Notes: generated by a model from the sequence alone, not told the origin. 64,000 nt of DNA from DATGLG01 sp035294245 (GCA_035294245.1 DATGLG010000041.1:62001-126000), one strand, 5' to 3'. Positions 49,691-59,452 are shown, counted from the first letter of the stretch. Program-made: numbers and translations.

Positions 49691-50782
49691 ATGGCCCAGG
49701 CGCTTGCGCCGCGGCCCGGCATTCTCGCGATCGAGCCCTATAAGGGCGGTGAATCGGCGGTTCCGGGCGTTGATCGCATCATCAAGCTCTCCTCGAACGA
49801 GGGGGCCTTGGGGCCGAGTCCGCGCGCCATCGCCGCCATCGAGGCCGCCAGCCGCGAGGCGCACCGCTATCCCGACGGCGAAAGCAAGGCGTTGCGCGAG
49901 GCCCTCGGGCGGCGTTATGGCCTCGATCCGGCGCGCATCGTGTGCGGCGCCGGCTCGGACGAGCTCATCTCGCTGCTGACGCGGGCCTATGCCGGACCCG
50001 GGGACGAGATTCTCTACAGCGAATACGGCTTTCTCATGTACGCCATCTCGGCGCACAGCGTTGGCGCCGTTCCCGTTGCCGCACCCGAGAAAGGGCTCAG
50101 GGCGGATATCGAGGCACTCCTCGCCAAGGTCAGCGCCAAGACGCGCATCCTCTTCCTCGCCAATCCCAACAACCCCACCGGGAGCTTCCTCGCCAAGGAG
50201 GAGGTCGCGCGGCTCCATGCCGGGCTCCCGGGCAATATCCTCCTCGTCATCGACGCCGCCTATGCGGAATACGTCACGCGCAACGACTACAGCGCCGGCG
50301 CTGAGCTCGTCGAGGCGCACGACAATGTGGTGATGACGCGCACCTTCTCAAAGATCTACGGGCTCGGCGGGCTGCGCCTGGGTTGGGCATACTGCTCACC
50401 TGGCGTCGCCGACGTGCTCAACCGGGTGCGGAATCCCTTCAACGTGACGAATGTGGCGCAAGCCGCCGGCCTCGCCGCGCTCGACGACATCGCGCATGTC
50501 GATGCTGTGCGCACGAACAACGACATCTGGCTCCCCTGGGTGACGGCGGAGCTCGGGAAGCTCGGGCTCGATGTGGCCCCCAGCGTCGGCAATTTTGTGC
50601 TGGTGCGCTTTCCCGATGCGCCGGCAAAGAATGCCGACGCCGCAAACGCGTTCCTCTGCGCTCGCGGCATAATTCCGCGCAAGATGGGCGTCTACAACCT
50701 TCCTCACAGTCTGCGCATCACCATTGGGCGCGAGGACGAGATGCGGGCGCTTGTCGCGGCGCTCGCCGAGTTCATGAGCTAG
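49691..50782 (+). CDS. hisC: Histidinol-phosphate/aromatic aminotransferase
   Basis: 363-aa class I/II PLP aminotransferase. KLSSNEGALGPSP near residue 32, YPDGESKALREAL, PNNPTGSFL near 160, DAAYAEYV, and the PLP Lys in TFSKIYGLGGLRLGW near 220 are present. Lying between a chorismate mutase gene and a TyrA-type gene, it probably also transaminates prephenate or aromatic keto acids in addition to, or instead of, imidazole-acetol phosphate. Stop and next start are 3 bp apart. Confidence 0.94.
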   Translation: MAQALAPRPGILAIEPYKGGESAVPGVDRIIKLSSNEGALGPSPRAIAAIEAASREAHRYPDGESKALREALGRRYGLDPARIVCGAGSDELISLLTRAYAGPGDEILYSEYGFLMYAISAHSVGAVPVAAPEKGLRADIEALLAKVSAKTRILFLANPNNPTGSFLAKEEVARLHAGLPGNILLVIDAAYAEYVTRNDYSAGAELVEAHDNVVMTRTFSKIYGLGGLRLGWAYCSPGVADVLNRVRNPFNVTNVAQAAGLAALDDIAHVDAVRTNNDIWLPWVTAELGKLGLDVAPSVGNFVLVRFPDAPAKNADAANAFLCARGIIPRKMGVYNLPHSLRITIGREDEMRALVAALAEFMS

Positions 50783-50785
50783 CTC

Positions 50786-51673
50786 ATGGCCGGCGGCGCT
50801 CTCTTCGGCCGGGTTGCGCTCCTCGGGATCGGGTTGATCGGCTCGTCCCTCGCGCGCCGGATGAGGCGCGACGGCCTGGCGCGCGAGATCGTCTGCAATG
50901 CCCGGAGTGAGCGCAGCCGCAAGGTGGCGCGCGAGCTCGGCATCGTCGACGCCTCCTACGAGGATCCGGCGGAAGCAGTGGCGGGGGCCGATCTCGTCGT
51001 CCTCTGCACGCCGCTCGGCGCCTATGCCGCGCTCGCCCGTGCCGTCGGGCCTCACCTGGCGAGCGGAACCATCCTCACCGATGTCGGCTCAGTCAAGAGC
51101 ATGGTCATCCGCGACCTCACGCCCCATCTGCCGCCGGGGGTGCACCTCGTCCCGGGCCATCCAGTCGCGGGCACCGAGCATTCCGGGCCGGAATCGGGCT
51201 TTGCCGAGCTCTTCGAGGGGCGCTGGTGCATCTTGACCCCGCCCGGCGGCACGGATGCCACCGCCATCGAGAAGGTCCGCGAGCTGTGGCGGCGCTGCGG
51301 CATGAGCGTCGAGCTGATGGATGCGGCGCATCACGACATCGTGCTTGCCGTGACCTCGCATCTGCCGCACCTCATCGCCTATTGCATCGTCGGCACGGCG
51401 ACGCATCTCGAGGAGCTGACCAATTCCGAGGTGCTCAAATATGCCGCCGGCGGCTTCCGCGACTTCACCCGCATCGCCGCCTCCGATCCCGTGATGTGGC
51501 GCGACGTATTTCTCAACAATCGCGAGGCGGTGCTCGAGATGCTCGGCCACTTCACCGAGGACCTGACGGCGCTGCAACGGATGGTCCGTTTCGGCCAGGG
51601 CGAGAAGCTCGAGGACTGGTTCACCCGCACGCGGGCCATCCGGCGCGGCCTCATCGAGGCGAAGCAGGCGTGA
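50786..51673 (+). CDS. Prephenate/arogenate (cyclohexadienyl) dehydrogenase
   Basis: 295-aa TyrA-family enzyme in tyrosine synthesis. The Rossmann motif VALLGIGLIGSSLARRM is near residue 10. LVVLCTPLGAYAAL, DVGSVKSMVI, GHPVAGTEHSGPESGFAELF near 130 and the catalytic His region MDAAHHDIVLAVTSHLPHLIAY near 175 are typical. Tight operon with hisC and the chorismate mutase gene. Preference for prephenate or arogenate cannot be told from sequence. Confidence 0.93.
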   Translation: MAGGALFGRVALLGIGLIGSSLARRMRRDGLAREIVCNARSERSRKVARELGIVDASYEDPAEAVAGADLVVLCTPLGAYAALARAVGPHLASGTILTDVGSVKSMVIRDLTPHLPPGVHLVPGHPVAGTEHSGPESGFAELFEGRWCILTPPGGTDATAIEKVRELWRRCGMSVELMDAAHHDIVLAVTSHLPHLIAYCIVGTATHLEELTNSEVLKYAAGGFRDFTRIAASDPVMWRDVFLNNREAVLEMLGHFTEDLTALQRMVRFGQGEKLEDWFTRTRAIRRGLIEAKQA

Positions 51674-51679
51674 TGGCGC

Positions 51680-52753
51680 CTATTCAGGCCATTTGATCGT
51701 CGGCAGCGAGAGGACCATCACAGGCCCCGCATAGAGCACTTGCCGCTCGAGCGTAAGCGGCACGGTCAGCTCCTTGGCACCGCCGTCGGGGGGAGCCTTG
51801 GCAAGGAGGCCAAGTCCCGCCTTGGCGATCATGCCGTTCTCCGGCTTCATCAGCCCTTGCGCGACGAGCGAGTCGATCGTCTCGGCATAGCCCTTGATTT
51901 TGGCGGTTCCGGCGCCTTCCGGCTGCATGTTGCCGTCGAGCGCCATCGTGGCGTCGGCGGCGAGCTGGAGGGGCCCCCAGGAGAAATCGAGGGTCTTGAG
52001 CTCGATCGTGCCGCCCTCGTCCCGCCACGCCTGGAGCGCTGCCGTCGAGGGGGCTGCAGGAAGCCGGCCGGTGATCTCACCGTCGATGGTAAGCCAGCGA
52101 AGCTGAGGACCGAGGGGGCCTGCAATCGCCTTGGGAAGGTTGATGTCCTCGAGCCTGAGCGTCAGAAACGCGCTGGGAGGAAGGGATGGGCTCCGATTGC
52201 CGTCAGTCGTCGTCGCGGGCGGCTGGATCGCCGGGGGTAGCGAGAGCGCGAGGCGGGTGGTTTGCGCCGTCACGGGGCCAGGCGCGTCGGGCGCCGTCAG
52301 GGTCAGCCCCTCGACCAGGGCGTCGACGTGGTGCAATCGACCTCGGTCGTCGAGGATGGCGGTCGCCTGCGCTGCTTGGGCGCTCGCGGCGATCTTCTCG
52401 TCGCCTGGCGTCGAGGGGAAACTCAGGACCTGCTGCCCGATCGGGCGCAGGATGATGCGCCGGAACGCCCAGGGATGCGCCTCGGCCTCGATGCCGTCTC
52501 CGGACCAGCGCCAGCGCTGCGCCGGCGCCGTTATCACGGGTCGGTCGACCTGAACGCGGATGCCGAAAGGGAAGCCGGAAATCTGCGGGGCGACGTAATC
52601 GACCTGGAAGCCGTCCGCGCGCCGCGCCGCCGTCCACTCGGCCAGGCCGTTCCGCACGCTTCCCGCCGCATAGAACCAGAAGCCCGTATAGCCGGCGGCG
52701 GCCAGGATCACGACGAGGGCCAGGGTGGCGGCAGGGCGGAAGAACCGGCGCAT
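51680..52753 (-). CDS. DUF2125 family membrane-anchored protein
   Basis: 357-aa protein with an N-terminal transmembrane anchor (LALVVILAAAGYTGFWFYAA, about 13-32) and a large periplasmic domain. GFQVDYVAPQISGFPFGIRV near residue 50 is the DUF2125 hallmark; beta-rich repeats resembling AsmA/LPS-transport domains follow. Starts at MRRFFRP, 52753. Convergent with the TyrA-type gene, a common alphaproteobacterial arrangement. Function unknown, perhaps envelope lipid transport. Confidence 0.87.
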   Translation of the reverse strand: MRRFFRPAATLALVVILAAAGYTGFWFYAAGSVRNGLAEWTAARRADGFQVDYVAPQISGFPFGIRVQVDRPVITAPAQRWRWSGDGIEAEAHPWAFRRIILRPIGQQVLSFPSTPGDEKIAASAQAAQATAILDDRGRLHHVDALVEGLTLTAPDAPGPVTAQTTRLALSLPPAIQPPATTTDGNRSPSLPPSAFLTLRLEDINLPKAIAGPLGPQLRWLTIDGEITGRLPAAPSTAALQAWRDEGGTIELKTLDFSWGPLQLAADATMALDGNMQPEGAGTAKIKGYAETIDSLVAQGLMKPENGMIAKAGLGLLAKAPPDGGAKELTVPLTLERQVLYAGPVMVLSLPTIKWPE

Positions 52754-52905
52754 GAGACTCCGCCGGCAGTTATAGACGCCGGCGCGTCCGGCGTCATCCC
52801 CTGCGCGCGGAGACCTGTCTCGAAAGCATGGCATCCTCGCCGGCGCAATGGCTTGCGCGCCATCGGGTCGTCGCTAAACTGGCGCGTCCTCGGCTCCGGG
52901 TGCCT

Positions 52906-53784
52906 ATGGTCCTCTCCTCCTCCCGCCACCGCGAGTTCACGATCGCGATGCCTGCGCTCTTCGTCGTAATGTGGAGCTCCGGCTTCATTGGGGCGAAATA
53001 CGGCCTTCCATATGTCGAGCCCTTCACCTTTCTCCTGCTTCGTTTCGCCGTCGTCAGCGTGATTCTTGCTCTCGTGGCGCTGGTGGCGGGCGCGCCCTGG
53101 CCCGAGAGCTGGGGACAGTTCGGCCATATCGCCGTCGCAGGGCTGCTCGTCCAGGGCGTCTATCTTGGCGGGATCTTCGCCGCCATCCATCTCGGCGTTC
53201 CGGCCGGCGTCTCGGCGATCATCGTCAGCATCCAGCCTTTGCTGACGGCGGCGGTCGCCGGCCCGCTCCTCGGCGAGCAGATCGACGCGCGACGGTGGCT
53301 GGGGCTTGCCCTGGGCTTCGCCGGCGTCGTCCTCGTGGTCGCCCGCACCCTTCACCTGAGCGGCGCCAACCTGGCGGGTCTGGCCCTCTGCGTGATGTCG
53401 CTTGTCGCCATCACGGCCGGGACGCTCTACCAGAAGAGATATTGCGCCGCCCTCGATCTGCGCAGCGGATCGCTCATTCAATTCGCGGCCTCGGCCTTGC
53501 TGATGCTGGCGCTCTCCGCCCTCTTCGAGCAGCGGCATGTCGAATGGACGTCCCAATTCATTTTTGCGCTGATTTGGGTGAGCGTGGTGCTCTCGATCGG
53601 CGCCATCTCGCTGCTCTTCACGCTCATCCGCCGCGGCGCGGCCTCCCAGGTCGCGAGCCTTTTCTACCTGGTTCCGCCGGTGACGGCGCTGATGGCCTAT
53701 GTCTTCTTCGGCGAGACCCTGGGCCCGTTGGCGCTCCTCGGCATGGCGATCGCGGCCGTCGGCGTGGCGCTGGTCAATCGGTAA
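52906..53784 (+). CDS. EamA/DMT family transporter
   Basis: About 292-aa permease with ten hydrophobic helices in two EamA repeats. FVVMWSSGFIGAKYGLPYVE starts repeat 1, GVPAGVSAIIVSIQPLLTA is the conserved helix 3-4, and RRGAASQVASLFYLVPPVTA marks repeat 2. Probably exports an amino acid or other metabolite. Start uncertain (52828, 52906 or 52948); 52906 leaves a short cytoplasmic lead. Confidence 0.87.
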   Translation: MVLSSSRHREFTIAMPALFVVMWSSGFIGAKYGLPYVEPFTFLLLRFAVVSVILALVALVAGAPWPESWGQFGHIAVAGLLVQGVYLGGIFAAIHLGVPAGVSAIIVSIQPLLTAAVAGPLLGEQIDARRWLGLALGFAGVVLVVARTLHLSGANLAGLALCVMSLVAITAGTLYQKRYCAALDLRSGSLIQFAASALLMLALSALFEQRHVEWTSQFIFALIWVSVVLSIGAISLLFTLIRRGAASQVASLFYLVPPVTALMAYVFFGETLGPLALLGMAIAAVGVALVNR

Positions 53785-53788
53785 GGCG

Positions 53789-54328
53789 ATGGGCGGACTT
53801 GCCGACATCTGGATCTACGGCTACGGCTCGCTGATGTGGGATCCGGGCTTCGCCCATGTGGAGCGGCGCGCGGCGCTCTTGCGCGGTTATCATCGCGCCT
53901 TTTGCGTCTATTCGCGCCGCTATCGCGGGACGCCCGAGCGGCCGGGCCTCGTGCTCGGCTTGGAGCGCGGCGGCTCCTGCCGCGGCATCGCCTTCCGCAT
54001 CGATCCGGCGCATCGGGTCGAGATCTTCGCCTATCTCCACGAGCGAGAGATGACCACCTACGTCTATGACCAGCGGCAATTGCCGGTGGAGCTTGACGAC
54101 GGACGCCGCGTCCTCGCCTACACCCATGTGGCGGTACGCGATCATCCGCAATATACGGGCAAGCTCTCGGTCGAGGAGACGGTGCGCTTGATCTGTCAGG
54201 GACATGGCGAGCGCGGCCCCTGCGCCGAATACCTCGTCAACACCGTTCGGCATCTTGATGAGCTTGGCATCAAGGACGGCGCCATGCATGCCCTTTTGAA
54301 ATACGTCGAGAGCCGGCGAGGCTCCTGA
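53789..54328 (+). CDS. Gamma-glutamylcyclotransferase, ChaC family
   Basis: 179-aa ChaC-type enzyme that releases 5-oxoproline from glutathione. The family start WIYGYGSLMWDPGF is at residue 8, and the catalytic Glu lies in the segment around FAYLHEREMTTYVYDQR near 90. YLVNTVRHLDELGIKDGAMH is the usual C-terminal helix. It begins 4 bp after the EamA stop and is probably co-transcribed. Confidence 0.9.
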   Translation: MGGLADIWIYGYGSLMWDPGFAHVERRAALLRGYHRAFCVYSRRYRGTPERPGLVLGLERGGSCRGIAFRIDPAHRVEIFAYLHEREMTTYVYDQRQLPVELDDGRRVLAYTHVAVRDHPQYTGKLSVEETVRLICQGHGERGPCAEYLVNTVRHLDELGIKDGAMHALLKYVESRRGS

Positions 54329-54443
54329 CGAAACGCCGCCGGCGCGAGGGGCGATTGCCGTTGAGCGCGCAGCCGCCGCCTTGTATCGTCCCAGGCGGAC
54401 TCCATCCCTCATGGACGGCCGTCGTCGGAGTCGAGGAGGCGTC

Positions 54444-55325
54444 ATGACCCTGCCGCGCGAGCGCATCACCTATTCGGCCATCGTTGATCGCCCGAAGCTC
54501 GAGCTGCCCGACGGCGCGCGCATCGTCGTCTGGACGATCGTCAATCTCGAGGACTGGGACATCGCGCGTCCCATGGCCCGACAGGTGCTGCCCGCGCCCA
54601 TGGGCAATGTGGTGGTGCCCGACATTCCGAACTGGACCTGGCATGAATACGGCATGCGCGTCGGCTTCTGGCGCTTCAAGGCGCTCTATGACCGGCTCGG
54701 CATCCGCCCGACGCTCTCGATCAATGCGCGGGTCTGCGAGACCTATCCTCGTGTCGCCGGGGCGTGCCGCGATGCCGGCTGGGAGTTCATGGGCCACAGC
54801 TATGTTCAGATGCCGATCCACAATATCGAGGATCAGCCGGCGGTGATCGCGAAATCCCTCGACGTCATCGAGAAGTTCACCGGCAAGCGCCCGGTGGGGT
54901 GGCTCGGCCCGGGCCTGACCGAGACCTACGACACGCCGGACCTGCTGACCGCCGCCGGCATCAAGTATGTCGGCGACTGGGTCTATGACGACGAACCCAC
55001 CGAGATCGCGACGCGGAACGGGCCGCTCGTCACGCTGCCTTATACGGTCGAACTCAACGATATCCCCATGATGATCGTGCAGCACCATGAATCCGAATAT
55101 CTCAAGCGCCGGGCGGTCGATCATTTCGACCGCCTCTACGCCGAGGGTGCCGAGCGGGCCAAGTTCATGGCGATCGCCATCCATCCCTATATCAGCGGCG
55201 CACCCCACCGCATCCGCTATCTCGAGGAGATCTACGAATATTGCCGCGGGCATAAGGGTGTCCTGTTCTGGAACGGTGCGCAGATCCTCGACTGGTATCT
55301 CGCGCATGGCCGCCCCGCGCGCTAG
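54444..55325 (+). CDS. Polysaccharide deacetylase (PuuE/allantoinase-like)
   Basis: 293-aa NodB-homology hydrolase of the PuuE group. The N-terminus LPDGARIVVWTIVNLEDWDI and WTWHEYGMRVGFWRF near residue 72 are typical. EFMGHSYVQMPIHNIED (metal-site His region), GWLGPGLTETYDTPDLL and AIAIHPYISGAPHRIRYLEE follow. Related proteins hydrolyse cyclic amides such as allantoin or deacetylate sugars. GAGGAGG precedes the ATG. Upstream of and in line with a xanthine dehydrogenase-type gene, hinting at a heterocycle pathway. Confidence 0.86.
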   Translation: MTLPRERITYSAIVDRPKLELPDGARIVVWTIVNLEDWDIARPMARQVLPAPMGNVVVPDIPNWTWHEYGMRVGFWRFKALYDRLGIRPTLSINARVCETYPRVAGACRDAGWEFMGHSYVQMPIHNIEDQPAVIAKSLDVIEKFTGKRPVGWLGPGLTETYDTPDLLTAAGIKYVGDWVYDDEPTEIATRNGPLVTLPYTVELNDIPMMIVQHHESEYLKRRAVDHFDRLYAEGAERAKFMAIAIHPYISGAPHRIRYLEEIYEYCRGHKGVLFWNGAQILDWYLAHGRPAR

Positions 55326-55367
55326 GCGGGTGCCGGCGGGCTATCCGACGGCAAGCGGCGCCTGACC

Positions 55368-57635
55368 ATGCGGATCGAGGACGAGCGCCTGCTGACCGGC
55401 CGCGGCTGCTTCACAGCGGATGTGGACGTCCTGGGCCAGCTCCATGCCGCGTTCCTGCGCGCGGATCGCGCCCATGCCGAGATACGCGCGATCGACACCG
55501 CCGCGGCCCGCGCGGCATCGGGAATCCATGCCGTGCTCACGGGCGAGGACGTGGCGCGCGCCGGGCTGCGCGGGCTGCCCTGCGTCATGTCCCATGCCGA
55601 TCGCGGCTTGCGGCCGTTCATCGCGCCCCATCGTCCCTGCCTCGCGCAGGGCCGCGTCCGCTTCGTCGGCGAGCCGGTGGCCCTTATCGTCGCCGATAGC
55701 CTCGCAGCGGCCCTCGATGCCGCGGAGCTGGTGACGGTGGATTACGGCGAGCTTCCGGCGGTGGTTGAGCCTGAGCAGGCGGCGATGGCGGGAGCGCCGG
55801 CGATCTGGCCCGAGATCCCCGACAATATCTGCTTCGAATGGGAGGTCGGCGACGCCGCAGCGGTGGCCGAGGCGCGCCGCAACGCCGCCCATGTCGTGCC
55901 GCTTCGCGTCGTCAACAACCGGGTCGTGGCCAACCCGCTCGAGCCGCGCGCGGTGATCGCCACCTATGATCCGGCGCGTGGTGATTATAACATCCGGCTC
56001 GGCACCCAGGGTATGCGCATCATGCGCGCGCAGCTCGCGACCGTGCTCGGCGTGGCCGAGGAGCGGGTGCACGTCGCAACGGCGGATGTGGGCGGCGCCT
56101 TCGGCGCCAAGACCCCCGCCTATCCCGAATATGGCGCCCTGCTGCTCGCTGCCAGGCAAACGGGCCGGCCGATCAAATGGGTCTCGACCCGTGCCGAGGC
56201 CTTTCTCTCGGAGCATCATGGCCGCGATAGCGTGATGGCGGGTGAGCTGATGCTCGATCGAGACGGTGGCTTCCTCGGCCTCGATGTCCGCTTCTCGGCG
56301 GCGATGGGCGCCTATCTCTCCTCCCATGGCCCGCTGATCGCCACGCTCAACCCGTCCAACGGCATCTCCGGCATCTATCGCATCCCGACGATCCATGGCC
56401 GCATGCGCTGCGTGATGACGAACACCGCGCCCACGGGCCCCTATCGTGGCGCGGGCCGGCCCGAGATGGCGCTCTTCATCGAGCGTATCGTCGATGCCGC
56501 GGCCCGGGAGATTGGCATCGACGGCATCGAGCTGCGCCGGCGCAATCTCGTCCGAACCTTCCCCCACAAGACGGCGACGGGCGTCGTCTATGACGGCGGC
56601 GATTTCGCCGGCTTGATCGACCGGGCGCTTGCGCTTTCGGACTGGGCGGGCTTCGCGGCGCGGCGGCACCAGTCCGCCGCGAACGGGAAGCTGCGCGGCC
56701 GCGGCGTCTCCGCTTTCCTCGAGGCGACGACGGCGAGCCCGAATGAGGAGGCGCGCATCGAGTTCCGCCGCGACGGCGGCATCGATCTCCATGTCGGCAC
56801 GCAGGCCTCGGGGCAGGGGCACGAGACCACGTTCGCGTTCCTCGTCGCCACCCGTCTGTGCCTGCCGCCGGAGTCGGTGCGGCTCGTCCAGGGCGATGCG
56901 ACGCGCGGCATCGCCGGCGGCCCGAGCGTCGGATCGCGCTCCCTGGTCGCCACGGGAAGCGCCGTCGCCCGGGCCGCAACGCAGGTGGTCGCGCGCGGCC
57001 GGGAGCTTGCGGCCCAGCGGCTCGAAGCCAACCCTGAGGATATCCGCTTCGAGGATGGACGCTTCGTCATCGCCGGCACCGATCGCGCCGTCACCTTGCG
57101 CCAACTCGTGGCCGACGCCTTCGCGACGCTACGCGCGAACCAGCCTTCTCCGCTCGATCAGCAGGCCGCCGTCGCGGTGCCTTGGACCTTTCCAAGCGGA
57201 TGCTACATCGCCGAGGTCGAGATCGATCCCGAGACGGGAGCCGTTACCGTCGCCTCCTTCGTCTGCGTCGACGATTGCGGTACCGTGATCGAGCCTGCGC
57301 TCGCCGAGGGACAGGTGCATGGCGGCGTCGCCCAGGGGCTCGGGCAGGCCCTTTGCGAGCATTGCATCTACGCGCCGGAGACCGGGCAGCTCCTGACTGG
57401 AAGCTTGATGGATTACGCAATGCCCCGGGCCGACGACCTCCCGCCGCTCCGCTCCGCCTTCCATCCGGTTCCGACCGCCACCAATCCCCTCGGCGTCAAG
57501 GGCGTAGGCGAGGCGGGCACCACGGGCTCCGCCGCAGCGCTTCTCAACGCCGTCGTCGACGCCCTCGCGGAGCGCGGCGTTCATCACATCGACATGCCGC
57601 TCACGCCCCAACGGATTTGGGCGGCGCTGCGATAG
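55368..57635 (+). CDS. Xanthine dehydrogenase-family molybdopterin-binding large subunit (orphan)
   Basis: 755-aa molybdenum hydroxylase large subunit (CoxL/XdhB type). It begins RIEDERLLTGRGCFTADVDV, slightly shorter than usual. Conserved segments include VRFVGEPVALIVADSLAAAL, DVGGAFGAKTPAYPEYGALL, TGPYRGAGRPEMALFIERI and near the end NPLGVKGVGEAGTTGSAAAL with the catalytic Glu. No FeS or FAD subunit genes are adjacent, which such enzymes need. Same direction as the deacetylase with a 42-bp gap. Substrate unknown. Confidence 0.88.
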   Translation: MRIEDERLLTGRGCFTADVDVLGQLHAAFLRADRAHAEIRAIDTAAARAASGIHAVLTGEDVARAGLRGLPCVMSHADRGLRPFIAPHRPCLAQGRVRFVGEPVALIVADSLAAALDAAELVTVDYGELPAVVEPEQAAMAGAPAIWPEIPDNICFEWEVGDAAAVAEARRNAAHVVPLRVVNNRVVANPLEPRAVIATYDPARGDYNIRLGTQGMRIMRAQLATVLGVAEERVHVATADVGGAFGAKTPAYPEYGALLLAARQTGRPIKWVSTRAEAFLSEHHGRDSVMAGELMLDRDGGFLGLDVRFSAAMGAYLSSHGPLIATLNPSNGISGIYRIPTIHGRMRCVMTNTAPTGPYRGAGRPEMALFIERIVDAAAREIGIDGIELRRRNLVRTFPHKTATGVVYDGGDFAGLIDRALALSDWAGFAARRHQSAANGKLRGRGVSAFLEATTASPNEEARIEFRRDGGIDLHVGTQASGQGHETTFAFLVATRLCLPPESVRLVQGDATRGIAGGPSVGSRSLVATGSAVARAATQVVARGRELAAQRLEANPEDIRFEDGRFVIAGTDRAVTLRQLVADAFATLRANQPSPLDQQAAVAVPWTFPSGCYIAEVEIDPETGAVTVASFVCVDDCGTVIEPALAEGQVHGGVAQGLGQALCEHCIYAPETGQLLTGSLMDYAMPRADDLPPLRSAFHPVPTATNPLGVKGVGEAGTTGSAAALLNAVVDALAERGVHHIDMPLTPQRIWAALR

Positions 57636-57721
57636 GTGCCGCCGCCATTCGCGGCGGCGATGGCTGCGCGGACCGATTCGTGCGACACTTCCGGCGCGAG
57701 AGGGACTGACAGGGGGCCGCC

Positions 57722-59452
57722 ATTCGTTCCTCGATCGGTGCCAAGATTTTCAGTGTCGCCGTCGGCGTCCTGCTGATGATGGGGGCGGTGTCGTTGCTCG
57801 AATGGCAACTCTCCCGCGCCGTTACCCGGCAGTTGCAAGAGGTGATCGAGGACTATGCGCCAGCCTATGTGGCGCTTGCCCAGGCCGATGTCCGCTCGGC
57901 CGAGCAGTCGGCAGCACTCCGCGGCATCTTCACCGCGACGCTCGCCGGCGGCGCAAGCGCCGATAGCTTGCGCGGATTCCATGACGAGTTCGTTGCGGCG
58001 GGGCACGACACTGATGACCGCCTCAACCGCGCCCGGGGGCTGATCGCGCGGCGCCTGTCGCAGCGCGGCGAATTTGACGACATCGCCGGCCTCGCCCGCC
58101 TCGACGAGCGTCTGGCGCAGATTCAAGAGCTGCGCGCCGGCTACGAGACCTATGTCGCGGAATTGCTCGCGCTCCTCGGTCGCGGCGACAAGGACGCCTT
58201 CAATGCCCGGCTTCCCGAGTATTTTCTCCTCCGGCGCACGCTCAATGAGAAGCTCGACGGCAGCCGCGCGGAGATGCGCGAGCTGATGGAGCGCGTTACC
58301 GCCGCCACCGCCGCCCGTCAGCAGAGGATCAGCGAGATCAACCTCGCCATCCTCTGCCTCGCCGTCTTCATCGGCATCGCCATGTCGCTCTGGGTCACGC
58401 AAGGTCTGGTGCGGCCGGTCAAGCGGCTGCTCCTCGCGATGGCGCAGGTCATCGGCGGCATTCTCGACCGGCCGCCGGTGCCGGTGACATCGAGCGACGA
58501 GATCGGCCGCCTCACCGAGGCCTTCAACCGCATGGTCGCCGAGCTTCGCGTCAAGGAGCGCATCAAGGAGACCTTCGGCAAATATGTCGATCCGCGCATC
58601 GTCGAGGGGCTCATTGCGCGCCCGGATCTCGCCCGGCTCGATGGCGAGCGCCGCGTCATGACGATCTCCTTCTGCGATATGCAGGGCTTCACCAATTTCA
58701 GCGAGGGCATGACGCCGAGCGGGCTGCTCCAGGTCATCAATACCTACCTGACGCGGTTGAGCCAGCCCGTCCGCGAGCATGGCGGCGTCATCGATAAGTA
58801 CATGGGCGATGCCATCATGGCCTATTGGGGCCCGCCTTTCACCGCGAGCGAGGAGCAGGCCTCGCGCGCTTGCCTCGCCGCCCTCGATCAGGCCGCGCGC
58901 TTCGCGGAATTCGCGCGCGACCTGCCGGACATCACCGGCGTCAGGCGCGGCTTGCCGGGTGTCGCCTTCCGGATCGGGATCGCCACCGGCGAGGTCGTCG
59001 TCGGCAATATCGGCTCGGACGTGGCGAAAAGCTATACGCTCCTCGGCGACGCCGTGAACCTCGCCTCGCGGCTCGAATCCGCCAACAAAATCTACGGCAC
59101 CCGCATTCTCGCGAGCGAGGCGACGATGGCGATGGCCGCCGCGCAAATCGAGGCGCGCGAGATTGACACTATCATGGTGCATGGGCGCAGTGACCCACAG
59201 CGCATCTTCGAGGTCCTGGCGCGCAAGGGCGAGGTGAATGACGCGCTAAAGCGCCTCTGCGAGGCGTTCGCGGCGGGCCTTGCCGCCTATCGCGCCGGCG
59301 ATTGGAGCGGGGCGGAAGCGGCCTTCCGCCATTGCCTGGAGCTGCGGCCCGAGGACGGCCCGGCACGGGCCTTCCTCAAGCGCCTGGCGCATTTCAAGGC
59401 AGCGCCGCCGCCCTCGCCCTGGGACGGCGTGTGGCATTTGGCGGAGAAGTAG
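57722..59452 (+). CDS. Membrane class III adenylate/guanylate cyclase with HAMP domain
   Basis: About 576-aa two-helix membrane sensor cyclase. A first transmembrane helix, a periplasmic helical domain of about 170 residues, a second helix (INLAILCLAVFIGIAMSLWV), HAMP (LVRPVKRLLLAM then SDEIGRLTEAFNRMV), the cyclase transmitter KETFGKYVDPRIVEGL and the catalytic domain. Metal-binding Asp are in SFCDMQGFTNFSEG and IDKYMGDAIMAYWG; GDAVNLASRLESANK carries the Asn-Arg pair. A TPR-like tail follows. No ATG gives a full first helix: the frame begins best at ATT 57722, and ATG 57776 truncates it. Confidence 0.88.
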   Translation: MRSSIGAKIFSVAVGVLLMMGAVSLLEWQLSRAVTRQLQEVIEDYAPAYVALAQADVRSAEQSAALRGIFTATLAGGASADSLRGFHDEFVAAGHDTDDRLNRARGLIARRLSQRGEFDDIAGLARLDERLAQIQELRAGYETYVAELLALLGRGDKDAFNARLPEYFLLRRTLNEKLDGSRAEMRELMERVTAATAARQQRISEINLAILCLAVFIGIAMSLWVTQGLVRPVKRLLLAMAQVIGGILDRPPVPVTSSDEIGRLTEAFNRMVAELRVKERIKETFGKYVDPRIVEGLIARPDLARLDGERRVMTISFCDMQGFTNFSEGMTPSGLLQVINTYLTRLSQPVREHGGVIDKYMGDAIMAYWGPPFTASEEQASRACLAALDQAARFAEFARDLPDITGVRRGLPGVAFRIGIATGEVVVGNIGSDVAKSYTLLGDAVNLASRLESANKIYGTRILASEATMAMAAAQIEAREIDTIMVHGRSDPQRIFEVLARKGEVNDALKRLCEAFAAGLAAYRAGDWSGAEAAFRHCLELRPEDGPARAFLKRLAHFKAAPPPSPWDGVWHLAEK

